A stretch of DNA of 64,000 nt. Source: Sorghum bicolor. Taxonomy: Eukaryota > Streptophyta > Magnoliopsida > Poales > Poaceae. Positions 10,999-22,779 of this stretch are shown here, piece by piece. The stretch's first letter is position 1. Every line of letters begins with the position of its first letter. A program made the translations under genes and the position numbers. The stretch covers positions 1-64,000 of the forward strand of contig NW_018396407.1 of the NCBI RefSeq assembly GCF_000003195.3, written 5' to 3'. The notes under the pieces were generated by a model. The model searched no databases. It was given only the letters and a program-made list of their open reading frames with translations, and was not told the DNA's origin.

Positions 10999-13900
10999 AT
11001 GGCAGGACGTGGAGATGGTGCCGCTGTTTCGGTGGAGGAATTTCAGGAGTTGCGTACACAAATGAATGATTTGGTGCAGCAGCTCCAAACTCTCCAATTG
11101 AACATACCACGTCGAGAACCGCCACCAAATGAGGATGATGATATTGACGAGGAGGATGAGCCACCGCGTCGTCCCGCTAGTCGTGGACGTGGCGGGCGTG
11201 GTCATGGTCTTCTTAATTTTGGTCGTGCTCGGCGCATTCCTGTTCGAGGTGGACGAGATTATGATGGTGATGATGATATGTTGTCTGACATGGATGATCA
11301 TCGCCATGGTGGCCATCGTGGTTATCGTGACCGCCACCGTCGCCTTGATGATGATGGTTTAAGCAAAGTGAAAGTGTCTATTCCAAAATTTAATGGAAAA
11401 GAAAGTGCTGATGATTATTTTGAGTGGGAGACTAAGGTTGAACAGATCTTTGATTTGTATCCTTATCCTCCTGTCAAGAAAGCAAAGCTTGCTGCAATTG
11501 AGTTTTCAGGCTATGCAATCACTTGGTGGAATCAAGTGTGTACTGAACTCCGACGCGCTGGACATGATCGTATTACTTGGGAAGACATGAAGAGGGAAAT
11601 GCGACGTCGTTTTGTTCCTGCATATTACTCTCGTGATCTACATTTGAAGCTAAAACGTCTTGTGCAAGGTACTCGTACTGTTGATGAATATTTTCAAGAA
11701 TTGGAAATGTGTTTACTTCGTACAGGGATAACTGAAGATGAGGAATCCACAATGGCTCGATTTCTGGTTGGCCTCAATAAGCCCATTACTGATAAAGTGG
11801 ATATGACAAACTACACATGTCTCACTGAGTTGGTACATTTTGCAAAAAGGGCAGAACGACAACTTGCTGGATCTTATAAAGATCGTGCTTCATTTTCAGC
11901 TCATAATAGTGCTACTTCATGGCGCCAGTCACAGCAGCACGGGTCAGGGGTGCACACACCTACATCTCGTGCAACTTCTTCCAAACATTTTGATTCCAAA
12001 GGCAAAGCTGTAAGCTCTACTCAGTCCAGCTCCTCTGCTACTGCAGCCCCAAGGCATACAAGCAAGATTGAGTGTTTTAAGTGTGGTGGTCATGGGCATA
12101 AGCAAGCTGAATGTCCCAATCGTCGTACGATTATTGCCCTTGCTGATGGTTCATATGATTCACAAAGTGAAGAGGAGGACGAGTTTCACAATGTCTTTGC
12201 AGATCATACTCTTGACACTTGTGAGTATTCAGCTGAGGATGGTACTTTTGAGCTAGGTCTGAATTGTTTAGCTATTCAACCTATTCTAACTTTTGCTCCC
12301 AGTGACATGATAGAAGATGTTATTTCTCCATATTCTAATGAGATTACTAGTGCTGATTTTGATGAGTTGCTTGCTGATTTTCCTGATTTGGAGCCTTCTA
12401 AAATGAATAGATCATCTCCTTATTTGGTGGTTAGAAGAGTTCTTTCCACTCAGTTTGTTGCTGCTGAACAAGGACAACGTCATAATTTGTTTCAGTCCCG
12501 ATGCAAAGTGAAAGGTCAAGTGTGTCGTTTCATCATAGATGGTGGGAGCTGCAATAATATTGTTAGTGCCTTGCTTGTTGAGAAGCTTGGCCTACCAACA
12601 CGCCACCATCCACACCCTTACCATATGCAGTGGCTGAATAATTCAGGGACAGTGAAGGTCTCATCCATGGTTCGTTTGTCTTTCTCCATTGGTGACTATC
12701 ATGGTGAGGTTGATTGTGATATTGTACCCATGCAAGCATGCCATTTGCTGTTGGGTCGTCCATGGCAGTTTGATGTGGATTCGGTGCACTTTGGGCGGTC
12801 TAACAAGTATACTTTCATCCACAACGACAAGAAGGTGGTTCTTGTTCCATTATCTCCAGAAGAGATCTATGCTTCAGATGTGGCTCGCATGAAAAAAGAA
12901 GAATCTGACAAAAGAAAATTGAGTGAGGCTGCCAACACTAGTAAGGGAGAGACTTCTAACCAATCTAGCCACATAAAGCCTCTTTCCACTACAAAACAAC
13001 ACCACCAAAATGAGTGCTTATTTGTGAGCATGAGTGATTTGAGAGAAGTGAGGAACACCACAGCCCCATTCTTTGTGCTCTTGCACAAGGAGGTCCTACT
13101 TTCAACTAACGATTTACCTTCATCGCTGCCTAGTGCTGTTCTTGATCTCTTACAGGACTTTGAAGATGTTTTTCCTGATGAGTTACCAGCTGGCCTTCCT
13201 CCACTCCGTGGTATTGAGCATCAAATCGATTTGGTACCTGGAGCTTCTCTTCCCAATCGTCCAGCCTATCGTGCTAATCCTGAAGAAACCAAAGAAATTC
13301 AGCGACAGGTAAAAGAGCTTTTGGACAAAGGGTATGTTCGTGAATCTCTATCACCTTGTGCTGTTCCAGTACTTTTGGTCCCTAAGAAAGATGGATCTTG
13401 GTGCATGTGTGTCGATTGTCGTGCCATTAATGCTATAACTGTACGATATCGCCATCCCATTCCTAGGCTTGATGACATGTTAGATGAATTGAGCGGCTCA
13501 ACTATTTTCACCAAGATTGATTTACGCAGTGGCTATCACCAAATTCGCATGAAAATTGGTGATGAATGGAAGACAGCATTTACAACCAAATTTGGCTTGT
13601 ATGAATGGCTTGTGATGCCCTTTGGCTTGACAAATGCTCCTTCAACTTTTATGCGCTTAATGAATCATGTTTTACGAGCTTTCATTGGCAAGTTTGTAGT
13701 TGTTTATTTTGATGATATTCTGATCTATAGCAAATCATTTGATGAACATCTTGATCATATCCATCAAGTACTTGCTGTTTTGAGGGAAGAGAAATTGTAT
13801 GCCAACATTGCTAAGTGCACATTTTGCACAGATCGTGTTGTTTTTCTTGGTTTTGTTGTGACTGCAGATGACATCCAGGTTGATGAAGAGAAGGTTAAGG

Positions 13901-15726
13901 CAATAAAGGATTGGCCTACTCCTACAAATGTGAGCCAAATTCGAAGTTTCCATGGTCTTGCAGGTTTCTATCGACGATTTGTTAAAGATTTCAGCACGAT
14001 CGCTGCACCACTTAACAACTTGACAAAGAAGGATGTTCCATTCAAATGGGGAGATGACCAAGAGCAAGCCTTTGTAGAGTTAAAAAGAAAGCTTTGTGAA
14101 GCACCACTGCTGCAGCTACCTAACTTCGGTAAGACTTTTGAGATTGAATGTGATGCAAGTGGTATTGGCATTGGAGGTGTGCTACTTCAAGAAGGTAAAC
14201 CTATTGCCTACTTTTCTGAAAAGTTAAATGGTCCACATCTGAATTATTCTGTCTATGATAAAGAGCTTTATGCCTTAGTTCGAGTTTTGGAAGTTTGGCA
14301 ACATTATTTGTTACCTAAAGAATTTGTCATCCATTCTGATCATGAAGCTTTGAAATATTTAAAAAGTCAAGGCAAACTGAATCGTAGACATGCTAAATGG
14401 ATCGAGTTCATAGAAACATTTCCGTATGTTGTTAAACATAAGCGTGGTAAAGATAACATTGTTGTAGATGCTTTGTCAAGAAGGTGTGGTTTGGTTACAC
14501 AATTAGATACAAAAGTGCTTGGTTTGGAATCCATTAAAACACTCTATGCAACTGATTCTGATTTTAAAGAACCTTTCTCTCATTGCATTGCTGGAAAAGG
14601 CTGGGACAAGTATTATGTACATGATGATTTTTTATTTCGAACTAACAAACTATGCATTCCAGCCTGCTCGATTCGTCAAGTTCTTTTACAGGAAGCACAT
14701 GCTGGTGGCTTAGCTGGTCATTTTGGCATCAAAAAGACATTGGACATGCTCTCTGATCATTTCTTTTGGCCACATATGCGACGTGATGTTCAACGACATG
14801 TCGAGCGCTGCATAATCTGCTTGAAAGCTAAGTCCCGCCTTAATCCCCATGGTCTCTATACTCCATTACCAATCCCAACTGTACCTTGGGAAGATATATC
14901 CATGGATTTTATTCTGGGATTACCAAGGTCTCAGAGGGGGAGGGACTCTATCTTCGTTATTGTTGATCGCTTCTCAAAAATGGCACATTTTATTCCATGT
15001 CACAAGAGCGATGATGCTTCACATGTTGCTGATTTGTTTTTCAGAGAGATTGTTCGTTTACATGGAGTGCCAAAGACTATTGTTTCAGACCGAGATACAA
15101 AATTCCTGAGCTATTTTTGGAAGACATTATGGGCTAAACTTGGCACGAAGTTGTTATTTTCCACCACTTGTCATCCACAAACGGATGGGCAAACTGAAGT
15201 TGTCAACCGTACCCTGTCCACCATGCTGCGTGCCGTGCTAAAAAAGAATTTGAAGCAGTGGGAAGAATGTCTTCCACATGTCGAATTTGCTTATAATAGG
15301 GCACTACATTCCACAACAAATTTTTGTCCATTTGAAATTGTTTATGGTTTTAAGCCACATACTCCCATGGATCTTTTGCCTTTACCATTACAGGAACAAG
15401 TTAACTTGGATGCAGCGAAGAGATCCAACTTTATCAAGAAGCTACATGATGAGACAAGAAGAAATATTGAGAAGAAATCAGCACAATATGCAAAGCAAGC
15501 GAACAAAGGTAAGAAGAAGGTTACATTTCAGCCCGGTGACCTCGTGTGGTTGCATCTACGCAAGGATCGATTTCCCCAACAACGTAAGATCCAACATTCA
15601 ATGTCAAAGACTTGCTTCCATTTGTTGGTGAGCTTGAGTCGAGGACGACTCCTTCTCAAGAGGGGGAGGCTGATGAGGACATCCCTAGCATTCATTCATC
15701 TTCAAATGAAACTCCACTTGATATAA
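10999..15726 (+). CDS. gag-pol: Gypsy Gag-Pol polyprotein with a damaged C-terminus
   Basis: One 1,584-codon frame can be read from ATG 10972; the ATG at 10999 (MAGRGDG...) is the likelier start. Numbering from 10972: acidic and RGG-like N-terminus (50-120), Gag core (150-300), CCHC knuckle C368-C371-H376-C381, protease DGGS at 523-526, RT with YFDD at 912-915, RNase H with D1061, E1098, D1123 and D1166, integrase zinc finger H1243-H1250-C1280-C1283, and catalytic D1312, D1373, E1409. The fingerprint is intact through residue 1539. After that, at about 15585-15592, the frame changes: the remaining 45 codons are the wrong frame of the normal tail, which is readable in another frame at 15612-15923. 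The segment normally joining the integrase core to that tail is missing. One RT position near 811 reads WCMC where the family usually has Arg before Met, compatible with CpG decay. Confidence 0.93.
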   Translation: MAGRGDGAAVSVEEFQELRTQMNDLVQQLQTLQLNIPRREPPPNEDDDIDEEDEPPRRPASRGRGGRGHGLLNFGRARRIPVRGGRDYDGDDDMLSDMDDHRHGGHRGYRDRHRRLDDDGLSKVKVSIPKFNGKESADDYFEWETKVEQIFDLYPYPPVKKAKLAAIEFSGYAITWWNQVCTELRRAGHDRITWEDMKREMRRRFVPAYYSRDLHLKLKRLVQGTRTVDEYFQELEMCLLRTGITEDEESTMARFLVGLNKPITDKVDMTNYTCLTELVHFAKRAERQLAGSYKDRASFSAHNSATSWRQSQQHGSGVHTPTSRATSSKHFDSKGKAVSSTQSSSSATAAPRHTSKIECFKCGGHGHKQAECPNRRTIIALADGSYDSQSEEEDEFHNVFADHTLDTCEYSAEDGTFELGLNCLAIQPILTFAPSDMIEDVISPYSNEITSADFDELLADFPDLEPSKMNRSSPYLVVRRVLSTQFVAAEQGQRHNLFQSRCKVKGQVCRFIIDGGSCNNIVSALLVEKLGLPTRHHPHPYHMQWLNNSGTVKVSSMVRLSFSIGDYHGEVDCDIVPMQACHLLLGRPWQFDVDSVHFGRSNKYTFIHNDKKVVLVPLSPEEIYASDVARMKKEESDKRKLSEAANTSKGETSNQSSHIKPLSTTKQHHQNECLFVSMSDLREVRNTTAPFFVLLHKEVLLSTNDLPSSLPSAVLDLLQDFEDVFPDELPAGLPPLRGIEHQIDLVPGASLPNRPAYRANPEETKEIQRQVKELLDKGYVRESLSPCAVPVLLVPKKDGSWCMCVDCRAINAITVRYRHPIPRLDDMLDELSGSTIFTKIDLRSGYHQIRMKIGDEWKTAFTTKFGLYEWLVMPFGLTNAPSTFMRLMNHVLRAFIGKFVVVYFDDILIYSKSFDEHLDHIHQVLAVLREEKLYANIAKCTFCTDRVVFLGFVVTADDIQVDEEKVKAIKDWPTPTNVSQIRSFHGLAGFYRRFVKDFSTIAAPLNNLTKKDVPFKWGDDQEQAFVELKRKLCEAPLLQLPNFGKTFEIECDASGIGIGGVLLQEGKPIAYFSEKLNGPHLNYSVYDKELYALVRVLEVWQHYLLPKEFVIHSDHEALKYLKSQGKLNRRHAKWIEFIETFPYVVKHKRGKDNIVVDALSRRCGLVTQLDTKVLGLESIKTLYATDSDFKEPFSHCIAGKGWDKYYVHDDFLFRTNKLCIPACSIRQVLLQEAHAGGLAGHFGIKKTLDMLSDHFFWPHMRRDVQRHVERCIICLKAKSRLNPHGLYTPLPIPTVPWEDISMDFILGLPRSQRGRDSIFVIVDRFSKMAHFIPCHKSDDASHVADLFFREIVRLHGVPKTIVSDRDTKFLSYFWKTLWAKLGTKLLFSTTCHPQTDGQTEVVNRTLSTMLRAVLKKNLKQWEECLPHVEFAYNRALHSTTNFCPFEIVYGFKPHTPMDLLPLPLQEQVNLDAAKRSNFIKKLHDETRRNIEKKSAQYAKQANKGKKKVTFQPGDLVWLHLRKDRFPQQRKIQHSMSKTCFHLLVSLSRGRLLLKRGRLMRTSLAFIHLQMKLHLI

Positions 15727-15923
15727 GTGGTCCAATTACAAGAAGTAGAGCTAAACAATTGGAGAAGGAAATTCATTCTCAGGTGAACGCTAACCTTATG
15801 TTTAATAATCAGTTTATGTTGAATGATCCTATACTTTTGAGTTCTTGTTTCAATGTCCTTAGGAATGATGGAGGGTATGAACCAGCATGGGATGAAGATG
15901 GATTCAAGCCTTTGGACATCTGA
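15612..15923 (+). pseudogene. Detached pol C-terminal tail, read through the PPT into the 3' LTR
   Basis: This is the tail of the polyprotein in a frame different from the main one. It includes the motif GPITRSRAKQL, common near the end of plant gypsy polyproteins, and ends at a stop at 15921-15923, about 250 bp inside the 3' LTR. It is cut off from the main frame by the deletion/frameshift near 15590. The same coding stretch recurs in the 5' LTR (to 9354), where it has no upstream pol. Confidence 0.8.
15658..15670 (+). promoter_or_regulatory. Polypurine tract of the gypsy element
   Basis: AAGAGGGGGAGGC lies immediately before the 3' LTR start at 15671. It is also coding in the tail frame. 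Confidence 0.85.
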
Positions 15924-16634
15924 ACCAAGAAGCCTATCGTGTGCATAAATAAAATGGTGGTTCATTACTTCTGCATGAGAAGGCAACCAGAAGCTAGATG
16001 GCTGACCCATGGTACAAACTCCAAGCATCACCACGGACAGAATACAAGGAGTTACGTGGCATTCTATAGATGGATGAAAGCATCTTTAAGTCTATGTTGC
16101 AGCCCATCAAACGGTTCATTATTTAGACTTCCCAATAAAGAGTTATGCTCATTTTAGTAACTGCTGCCAGAAGCTGAGAAGACGCGCGAACCAGCCACGA
16201 AATCCACTAGTGGATGTGCATGCTGTCATGTATTCAAAGCTGAACGCCCCTATCTATATATATCTCTTGTACTAGACAATGAAAGGACACATCTTGCTTG
16301 GTTAAAATTCAGAATACACAAACTCGTGGAGTTTTGTTTATGCGTGAGTCTTGAGAGGCTTGCAAAACTTGTTCTTTCGATTCCTGAGGGAGTTGTAGAA
16401 CGCCGAACTGCGGTTCATCCAGTTTGTGCCTTCACGTCTATACGGCGTGATTGCGTGGGCTGTTCGTCGGTACGTGGAAGGGTGATTGTCTCGGTAGTTC
16501 GTCGCGTGGACAGCCTCGCGGTGCACTGCCTCTTCACCAGGTCACGCAGCGACAAGTTATCAAGTTCGCGAATCCTACGAGAAGATCGGGCCACAACGAC
16601 TTGTCTCACGCTATCCCTAGGCGTGAGCATATCA
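15671..16634 (+). repeat. 3' LTR of the CRM-like gypsy element (964 bp)
   Basis: Same length as the 5' LTR, with three substitutions and no indel by eye. It ends GCATATCA and is followed by the TSD TTACC at 16635-16639. The frame at 16326-16778 crosses the LTR end into SIRE LTR and is not a gene. Confidence 0.95.
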
Positions 16635-16773
16635 TTACCGTTAGACTCTGACACGCCGCTGACGTTGGAGCACCGGACGCTGGTGTTGAGCGTCCGGTGC
16701 CCCTTTAAGAGCGTCCGGTCACCCTGCAGTTTGCCCAGTAAAAAGAGCCAACGGCTCTATTTGTTTGAGGGGC

Positions 16774-16780
16774 TATAAAT
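16774..16780 (+). promoter_or_regulatory. TATA box of the SIRE LTR
   Basis: TATAAAT in the context GGGGCTATAAATACG is the likely core promoter of the copia LTR. The nested gypsy element separates it from the upstream (U3) half. Confidence 0.65.
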
Positions 16781-17650
16781 ACGTGTTTGGCCGACTTGGG
16801 GCTCACACTCTTGGCATTCTAACATACTTGACATCCTTGTGAGTTTAAGCAAACACCTCCCACTCATCTCCTTCATAGATTAAACATCTTTGTGAGATTG
16901 GAAGTGATTCCAAGTGCATTTGCTTGAGTGATTGCATCTAGTGGCACTTGGGGATCGTTCTAGCTGCGGTTTTCTTGTTACTCTTGGTGGTTGCCGCCAC
17001 CTAGACGGCTTGGAGCAGCGGAGGAGCATTGGCACGAGTTGGTGATTGTTCGTGGCCATCTCCCGGTGATTGTGAGAGGTTTGTGCCTACCTCGGCGGAG
17101 AGCCAAAGGCAACATTAGTGGATTGCTCGTGTCATTGAGCTACCTCACTTGTGGGTAGGTTCTTGTGGTGTCCTAGTGAGGACGAGGTTCGTGCTACACC
17201 TCTTAGCCACCGAACCACCAAGTGTTGGTCGACACAACGGGGACGTAGCGTGCCGGCAAGCACGTGAACCTCGGGAGAAAAATTGTGTGTCTCCATTGTG
17301 ATTGTTCATTGGATTTCTCCCGGTGATTGGACTTCATATTATTGATTGGTTCATCCCCTCTACGCGGCGGTATAAAGTTCAAACCATCTCTCTTACTTTC
17401 TTGCAAACTAGAGTAGCTTACATACTTGCATAGAAACTTTAGGTAGCTCTCTAGTGTAAGTAAAGACATAGCTCTTGTGTGCCTAGTGATTATATCAACT
17501 AGAATTGTTGGATAGGTGGCTTGCATTCACCCCATTAGAGCTAGAGCAAAAAGCTTCGCTTTGTTATTTACTAACCTTTTGCTCTAGTGAGTTTGTATAA
17601 TTTTTTAAATAGGCTATTCACCCCCCCTCTAGCCATATTAGGACCTTTCA

Positions 17651-19077
17651 CCGATCCTGCCACTCATAATCGGCATGGACAGCATGTACCGGACCACATC
17701 ATCCTTGCAAATAACAGTGCATTCGGCCGATAGCAAGTAATGCCTTAACTTAATACAAGAGAAATATAAGCACAAGCACAGCTTCTCTATAGCCAAATAC
17801 CTGGTCTCAGCATCAATCAATCTCCTGCTTAAATAATAAATTACACGCTCTTTCCCTTCAAACTCGTGAATTAAATCCGAACCGATGACCATCCCATCGG
17901 TAGACAAATACAATCTGAAGGGCTTTCCTTGCTGAGGTGGAATCAAAACCGGAGGATTCATTAAATACTTCTTGATTTCATCCAGAGCCAACTGTTGTCC
18001 CTCCCCCCAAACAAACTCTTGATCGGCCTTTATCTTAAGAAGAGGGATGAAAGCACGAATTTTACCAGACAAGTTAGAAATGAACCTTCTGATAAAATTT
18101 ACCTTGCCGATCAAGGATTGGAGCTCGGTTTTGTTGGTAGGGTCTACTATCTTATTGATGGCATCAATAGATCTTCGACTGATTTCAATTCCCCTCTGGT
18201 GCACCATGAAACCAAGAAATTGCCCTGCCGATACACCAAATGCACACTTATTGGGATTCATCTTCAATCCATGCTTCCTTGTGCATTCCAACACCTTTCG
18301 TAGATCGGCAAGATGCTTTGCGAAATCTCCAGACTTGATAACCATATCATCAATATAAATCCCTACCAGCTTGCCGATGAACTCATGAAATATAAAACTC
18401 ATGGCCCTTTGATAAGTAGCACCAGCATTCTTAAGGCCAAAAGTCATAACTATCCACTCAAACAATCCAACATGACCAGGGCACCTGAACGCAGTCTTTG
18501 GAATATCTTCTTTAGCCATGAATATTTGATTATATCCTGCATTACCATCCATAAAGCTAATAATCCGATGCCCAGCTGCGGCGTCAACCAACAGATCGGC
18601 AACTGGCACTGGGTATCCATCCATCGGCGTAGCTTTATTGAGATTCCTGAAATCAATGCAGACCCGAAGCTTCCCGTTCTTCTTGTAGACCGGAACAACA
18701 TTGGAAATCCATTCGGCATACCGACACTGCCGAATAAACTTAGCTTCAATAAGTTTGGTGATTTCGGCCTTAATATCAGGGAGGATGTTAGGATTACATC
18801 GGCGAGCTGGCTGTTGATGTGGCCGAAATCCAGACTTGATAGGCAACCGATGTTCGACAATTGATCGGTCCAAACCAGGCATCTCAGTATAATCCCAAGC
18901 AAAGCAATCTTTATATTCCTTTAACAAATCAGTTAACTGTTGCTTACACTCAGAATCTAACTTAGCAGTAATAAAAGTGGGTCTAGGTTTATCACCACTA
19001 CCTATGTCTACCTCTACTAGATCATCGGCCGATGTGAATCCCTGGCCTAATTTTCCATCATCGGCGAACCTATCCAT
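17651..19077 (-). pseudogene. pol: Tat-lineage RT and partial RNase H (pol), truncated by insertion
   Basis: This 479-codon frame starts at an ATG that overlaps the upstream stop as TAATG (19079-19075) and is cut by the SIRE LTR (the final few codons before its stop are SIRE sequence). It contains the pre-RT spacer (about residues 1-120), the RT palm with the conserved VCIDFRNLN region, a YIDD catalytic box, and the start of RNase H with a YLSTDG-type motif. RNase H is incomplete and integrase is absent from the window. The overlap lies in a T-run (GGTTTTTAATGG) and looks like a one-base loss that shifted pol out of the gag-protease frame; a natural overlap is the alternative. Confidence 0.85.
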
Positions 19078-22000
19078 TAAAAACCTTCGTCAGAACCGAC
19101 TGCTTGGATCGGTGGAATCTCGTAATCGGCAACCTTGAGAAAATCCTTCTCCCAAACTTCTCTTGAAATACACCTAGTCTTCTCATAGGTGTCCGCCTCT
19201 GCCGACGCAATAACATAAGAAGAATCTCCCGGGACAATCTCAATTTTGTCTCCTACCCACTGAACCAAGCATTGGTGCATTGTAGACGGGATGCAACAAT
19301 TAGCGTGAATCCAATCTCTTCCCAATAGCAAGTTGTAAGCACCCTTTCCACTGATCACAAAGAAGGTTTTCGGCAAGGTTTTGCTGCCGATGGTCAACTC
19401 TACACATATTGCCCCCTTGACTGGAGACACGTTCCCTTCAAAGTCTTTAAGCATCATGTCGGTCTTGGTCAAATCCTGATCCCCTTTCCCAAGCTTCCGA
19501 TATACAGCATATGGCATGATGTTGATAGCAGCCCCACCATCAACTAGAATCTTGGTCATCGGCTGCCCATCAACCCTCCCTTTGACAAAAAGAGCCTTGA
19601 GATGTTGTCTTTCGCCATCGGCAGGTTTCTCGAAGATAGCTGTCATCGGGTCCAGAGCCAATTAAGCTATTTGGTCGGAAAATTCCAATTCATCATCACT
19701 GGACGGCGCAAGAAACTCCATCGGCAGCATAAAGACCATGTTGACATCTGCCGATGGACCTTCCCCCTTGGAATCTGATTGCTGCTGATCTCCAGACTGA
19801 CCAGAGTTCTCGCCCTTGCTTAGCCCTTCTCGCCTTTTGCGCTGCAACCTCCTTTTCTGTGTCTTGGTCAACCCCTCTGGACACCATGGAGGAAGCGGCT
19901 TCTGCCTTGCTGCTGGGCGATGATTTTCCCTTGACTCCATCCGATGCGTATTGGCATCCCTGCAAAATATGAATTCGTCGGGAACTCGTGCATCATCCAT
20001 CTCCTCAAGCTCTTCCTATTTCCTGGGAAAATATTGGATACGATCACCAAGCCTGTTGTGTACACTGAGTCTGTCCCCCAGCCGATCATGGACGGACGAT
20101 CTCCTTCTAATCGGCCCATCGAAGCGCCGATCATTATCACGATAGTTCTGATCGGACCTGTCGTACCGATCATAACCGTTGCACTCAGGGCAATCTCTGA
20201 CAGTAGGAAGCTTGATATTCTCCTCCCAGCAATGGATGAAGAACGGACAATTCCAGTGATCCCTATGCCGATTCCACTCCTGTCGGCGTCTTTCTTCTTC
20301 CCGACGATAATCTTCTTGCTGGCGCCGGTACCGATCTTCTCGTTGCTGCCAAGTTTCCCGAGGCCTTCTGTGAGTTATTACGATCCTAGATCTGGGAGGT
20401 CTTCCTGGGCCGGTTCTTTCCTGGACCAAGTCCCTTCCTCTTGCATCGGCAGTAGTGACTTGATGCTGAGGATCCACCGATGCACTTCTTTCGGCTGCTT
20501 CTGAGGTTAAGACCTTGGCTTTTCCCTTAGCATCCAACATGTTCGTTGGGAAAAGATGTTGGTCAATCCTCATCGGCTTCTGGGTCTTGGAACTGTCAAA
20601 TTTGATTCTCCCAGATTCTATAGCCGATTGCAGTTGCTGTCTGAACACCTTGCACTCGTTAGTGTCATGAGAAGTTGCATTGTGCCACTTGCAATATTTC
20701 ATCCTTTTCAATTCTTCAGCCGATGTTATGACGTGATTAGGTGACAGTTTGATCTGACCTTCCTGGAGCAGAAAGTCAAATATCTTATCGGCTTTAGCGG
20801 TGTCAAACGCAAATTTCTCTGGTTCTTTATGTCCAAAAGAACAAGACATCGGCTTCTTGTTTTTCACCCATTCTGCCAAGCCGATGACTGGTTCCTCATC
20901 AGAATCCGAGCTTGTTGCTTCATCAACGAACGACACCTTTTTGTTCCATGCTCTCTTGGGTTCAAACGGCTTGATGTCTTGATCAGAGATTCTTTGCACC
21001 AGATGACTTAGACTTTCAAACTCCTGAGATGCGTATTTGTCCCTAATGTGTGGCAACAAACCCTGGAAAGCCAAATCGGCTAGCTGCCGATCGTCCAGAA
21101 CCAGACTATAGCACTTGTTCTTGACTTCCCGTATCCTCTGTACAAAACCCTCAACCGATTCATCATTACGTTGCCTTAATTTGACCAAATCGGTAATCTT
21201 CTTCTCATGGACCCCAGAAAATAAGTATTTGTGAAATTGTTTCTCCAGATCGGCCCAAGTGATCACTGAGTTGGGAGGCAATGATATAAACTAGGTAAAA
21301 GCCGATCCAGACAATGATGACGAAAATAGACGAACCCTCAACTCGTCCCTGTTACCAGCTTCACCGCATTGAATAATGAATCTGTTGACGTGTTCCATGG
21401 TCGACGTGTCATCCTGCCCAGAAAACTTAGTAAAATCCGGTACCTTGTACCGATGTGGAAGCGGGATCAAATCGTATGCAGGAGGATACGATGTCCAATA
21501 AGAGTAAGTATTGACTTTGGGTTTTATCCCGAATTGGTCTCTTATTACTTCAGCAATCTTATCGGCCCAGTATGCATCGGCATCTTGCCGATGGGGCGGT
21601 TGCGGATCGGGTGCCTGCTGGAAAGCCTCCACGTGTCTGTTCGGTGCACGATCCGCACGAAACATTGGGTTGATCATCTGGCCTCCAACCTGTGGACCAC
21701 CAAGCTATTGCCCACCAATCTGCTGTCCGCCGACCTGCTGCCCGAGATTCATTGGCTGGTTAGGGATCCCCTGATTTTGGAACCCGGGATAGATCTGTCC
21801 TTGCTGGAACCCTGTAGCCTGGTGACTCTGTTGGGGTGTTTGCGGAAAGACTTGCTGCCCAAGCCATCCATTATTAGCGTTCATCGGCATAGGCCCTGCC
21901 GATGACTGGTAATTGGGCATCATCATTGAATTGACATACCCTGATTGAGCCATAGACCTCTGTTGCATCAACATCGAGTCTGTCGATGCGTTAGGCGTCT

Positions 22001-22643
22001 GGAACATTGGAACTTGAGAATTCCCAGTGTAAGGTCTTGCAGTAGTAGTTGTAGTATACTGGGGACTCTGGTTCATCGGCATATTAGGAGGTGCCGATGC
22101 CATAGGAGTCTTGCCTCTCATATGAGTCGTCTGTGATGTACCCGGCGTTAACTCTGGAGGCATGCCATAACCCCACCAGTTGGGAGGTGGAGTTAGTCCT
22201 GTCATTGCCGATGCTAACAGATCTGTGGCAAGTTTAATCTGCCCATCTGAAGTCTGTGGATTAGTTGTCATCGGCATAGACTGTCCATTGGTGACTCCCA
22301 ACGTGCTTGGCGGAACAGGAATCTCCATACCCACAGCGGCCGTAGCAGCCGATGGAGCTGTGACCACTGGTGACTTTGGCTGGTGATAAGTGGGGCCCAC
22401 ATAATCTGGTGGTAATTGTCCTTCCTTGAAAGTTCTTGCCACGGCATTCAAAACCGTATTAGACAGTACACCAGCTTGGTTGATCAAAGCACGGTTGATA
22501 GCGCTGTCAACCATCTCTTGAAGTTTGCCAGGATTGGACTCAAAAGTAACCTGCCGAGGTGCCGGCAGTGCATCCTTCTGAATCACCTCACCGCTCCTAT
22601 TCATGCTGAAGGACCTCAGGCATTGATGCTTGTAATCCTCCAT
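19077..22643 (-). pseudogene. gag-pro: Tat-lineage gag and protease, broken by four in-frame stops
   Basis: One frame runs from ATG 22643 to 19077, interrupted by TAG near 21707, TAG near 21293, TAG near 20018 and TAA near 19664. Between the stops the reading continues in the same frame: a Gln/Met/Pro-rich N-terminal Gag region (22643-21705), the Gag core with the usual KFSGQDD-type and LRQRNDESVEGF segments (21677-20016), an Arg-rich linker (20000-19662), and an aspartic protease with the active-site string VDGGAAIN (19661-19077). At least two stops are explained by one transition (CAG to TAG, TGG to TAG) and the other two could be. That is the usual decay of methylated plant DNA and makes this clearly older than the CRM-like copy. 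Confidence 0.85.
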
Positions 22644-22756
22644 GGCTTTAGCAATAGATTGCTTCTACTCGTCCTTGAGATTGGCTTCCGTCACGGGGAT
22701 GACGTTCTCTTGATCAAACTCAGAAGTCGACATGTTGATCTTGATCTTGAATCTGT

Positions 22757-22776
22757 CCCACTGGGCGTGCCAAAAG
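22757..22776 (-). promoter_or_regulatory. Probable primer binding site of the Tat element
   Basis: On the minus strand, CTTTTGGCACGCCCAGTGGG follows the LTR end within a few bases, the usual place and style of the Tat PBS. The tRNA partner is not assigned. Confidence 0.6.
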
Positions 22777-22779
22777 ATG

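Larger units (their letters stand above)
9102..16634 (+). mobile_element. Complete-length Ty3/gypsy retrotransposon, probably CRM clade
   Basis: 7,533 bp with LTRs at 9102-10065 and 15671-16634, a PBS at 10068-10080, gag-pol at 10999-15726 and a PPT at 15658-15670, flanked by a perfect TTACC duplication. The LTRs begin TGATGAGGACATCCC and the end of the pol frame continues into the 3' LTR, a layout characteristic of centromeric retrotransposons of the CRM clade; I call the clade on that basis, without a tree. The copy is young but damaged: the region after the integrase core is shortened and out of frame at about 15590. Confidence 0.93.
4029..17650 (+). mobile_element. Ty1/copia retrotransposon, SIRE/Maximus type, 3' part (pol to 3' LTR), with a nested gypsy insertion
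   Basis: Parts in order: pol from the protease/integrase junction onward (4031-7165), a 1.07-kb non-coding spacer, a polypurine tract (8237-8250) and a 3' LTR (8251-17650) split by a complete gypsy element. The 5' LTR, gag and most of protease lie left of the giant-LTR insertion and are not in the window. The integrase-before-RT order, the LTR ends TGAAAG...CTTTCA and the C-rich tail near the LTR end (CACCCCCCCTCTAG, from 17620) fit the SIRE/Maximus lineage of grasses. It sits in the opposite orientation inside the RNase H region of the Tat element that resumes at 17651; the expected TSD on this side begins CCGAT. Confidence 0.85.
8251..17650 (+). repeat. SIRE 3' LTR, split by a nested gypsy element
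   Basis: The LTR starts with TGAAAGCCCT at 8251 and ends with GGACCTTTCA at 17650, giving terminal inverted ends TGAAAG/CTTTCA. Removing the insertion (9102-16634) and one TSD copy leaves about 1,862 bp. It carries many ACCGGACGC/GCGTCCGGT motifs and a TATA box at 16774. The second part (16640-17650) has no genes; the frame at 17203-17526 (minus) is fortuitous. Confidence 0.9.
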
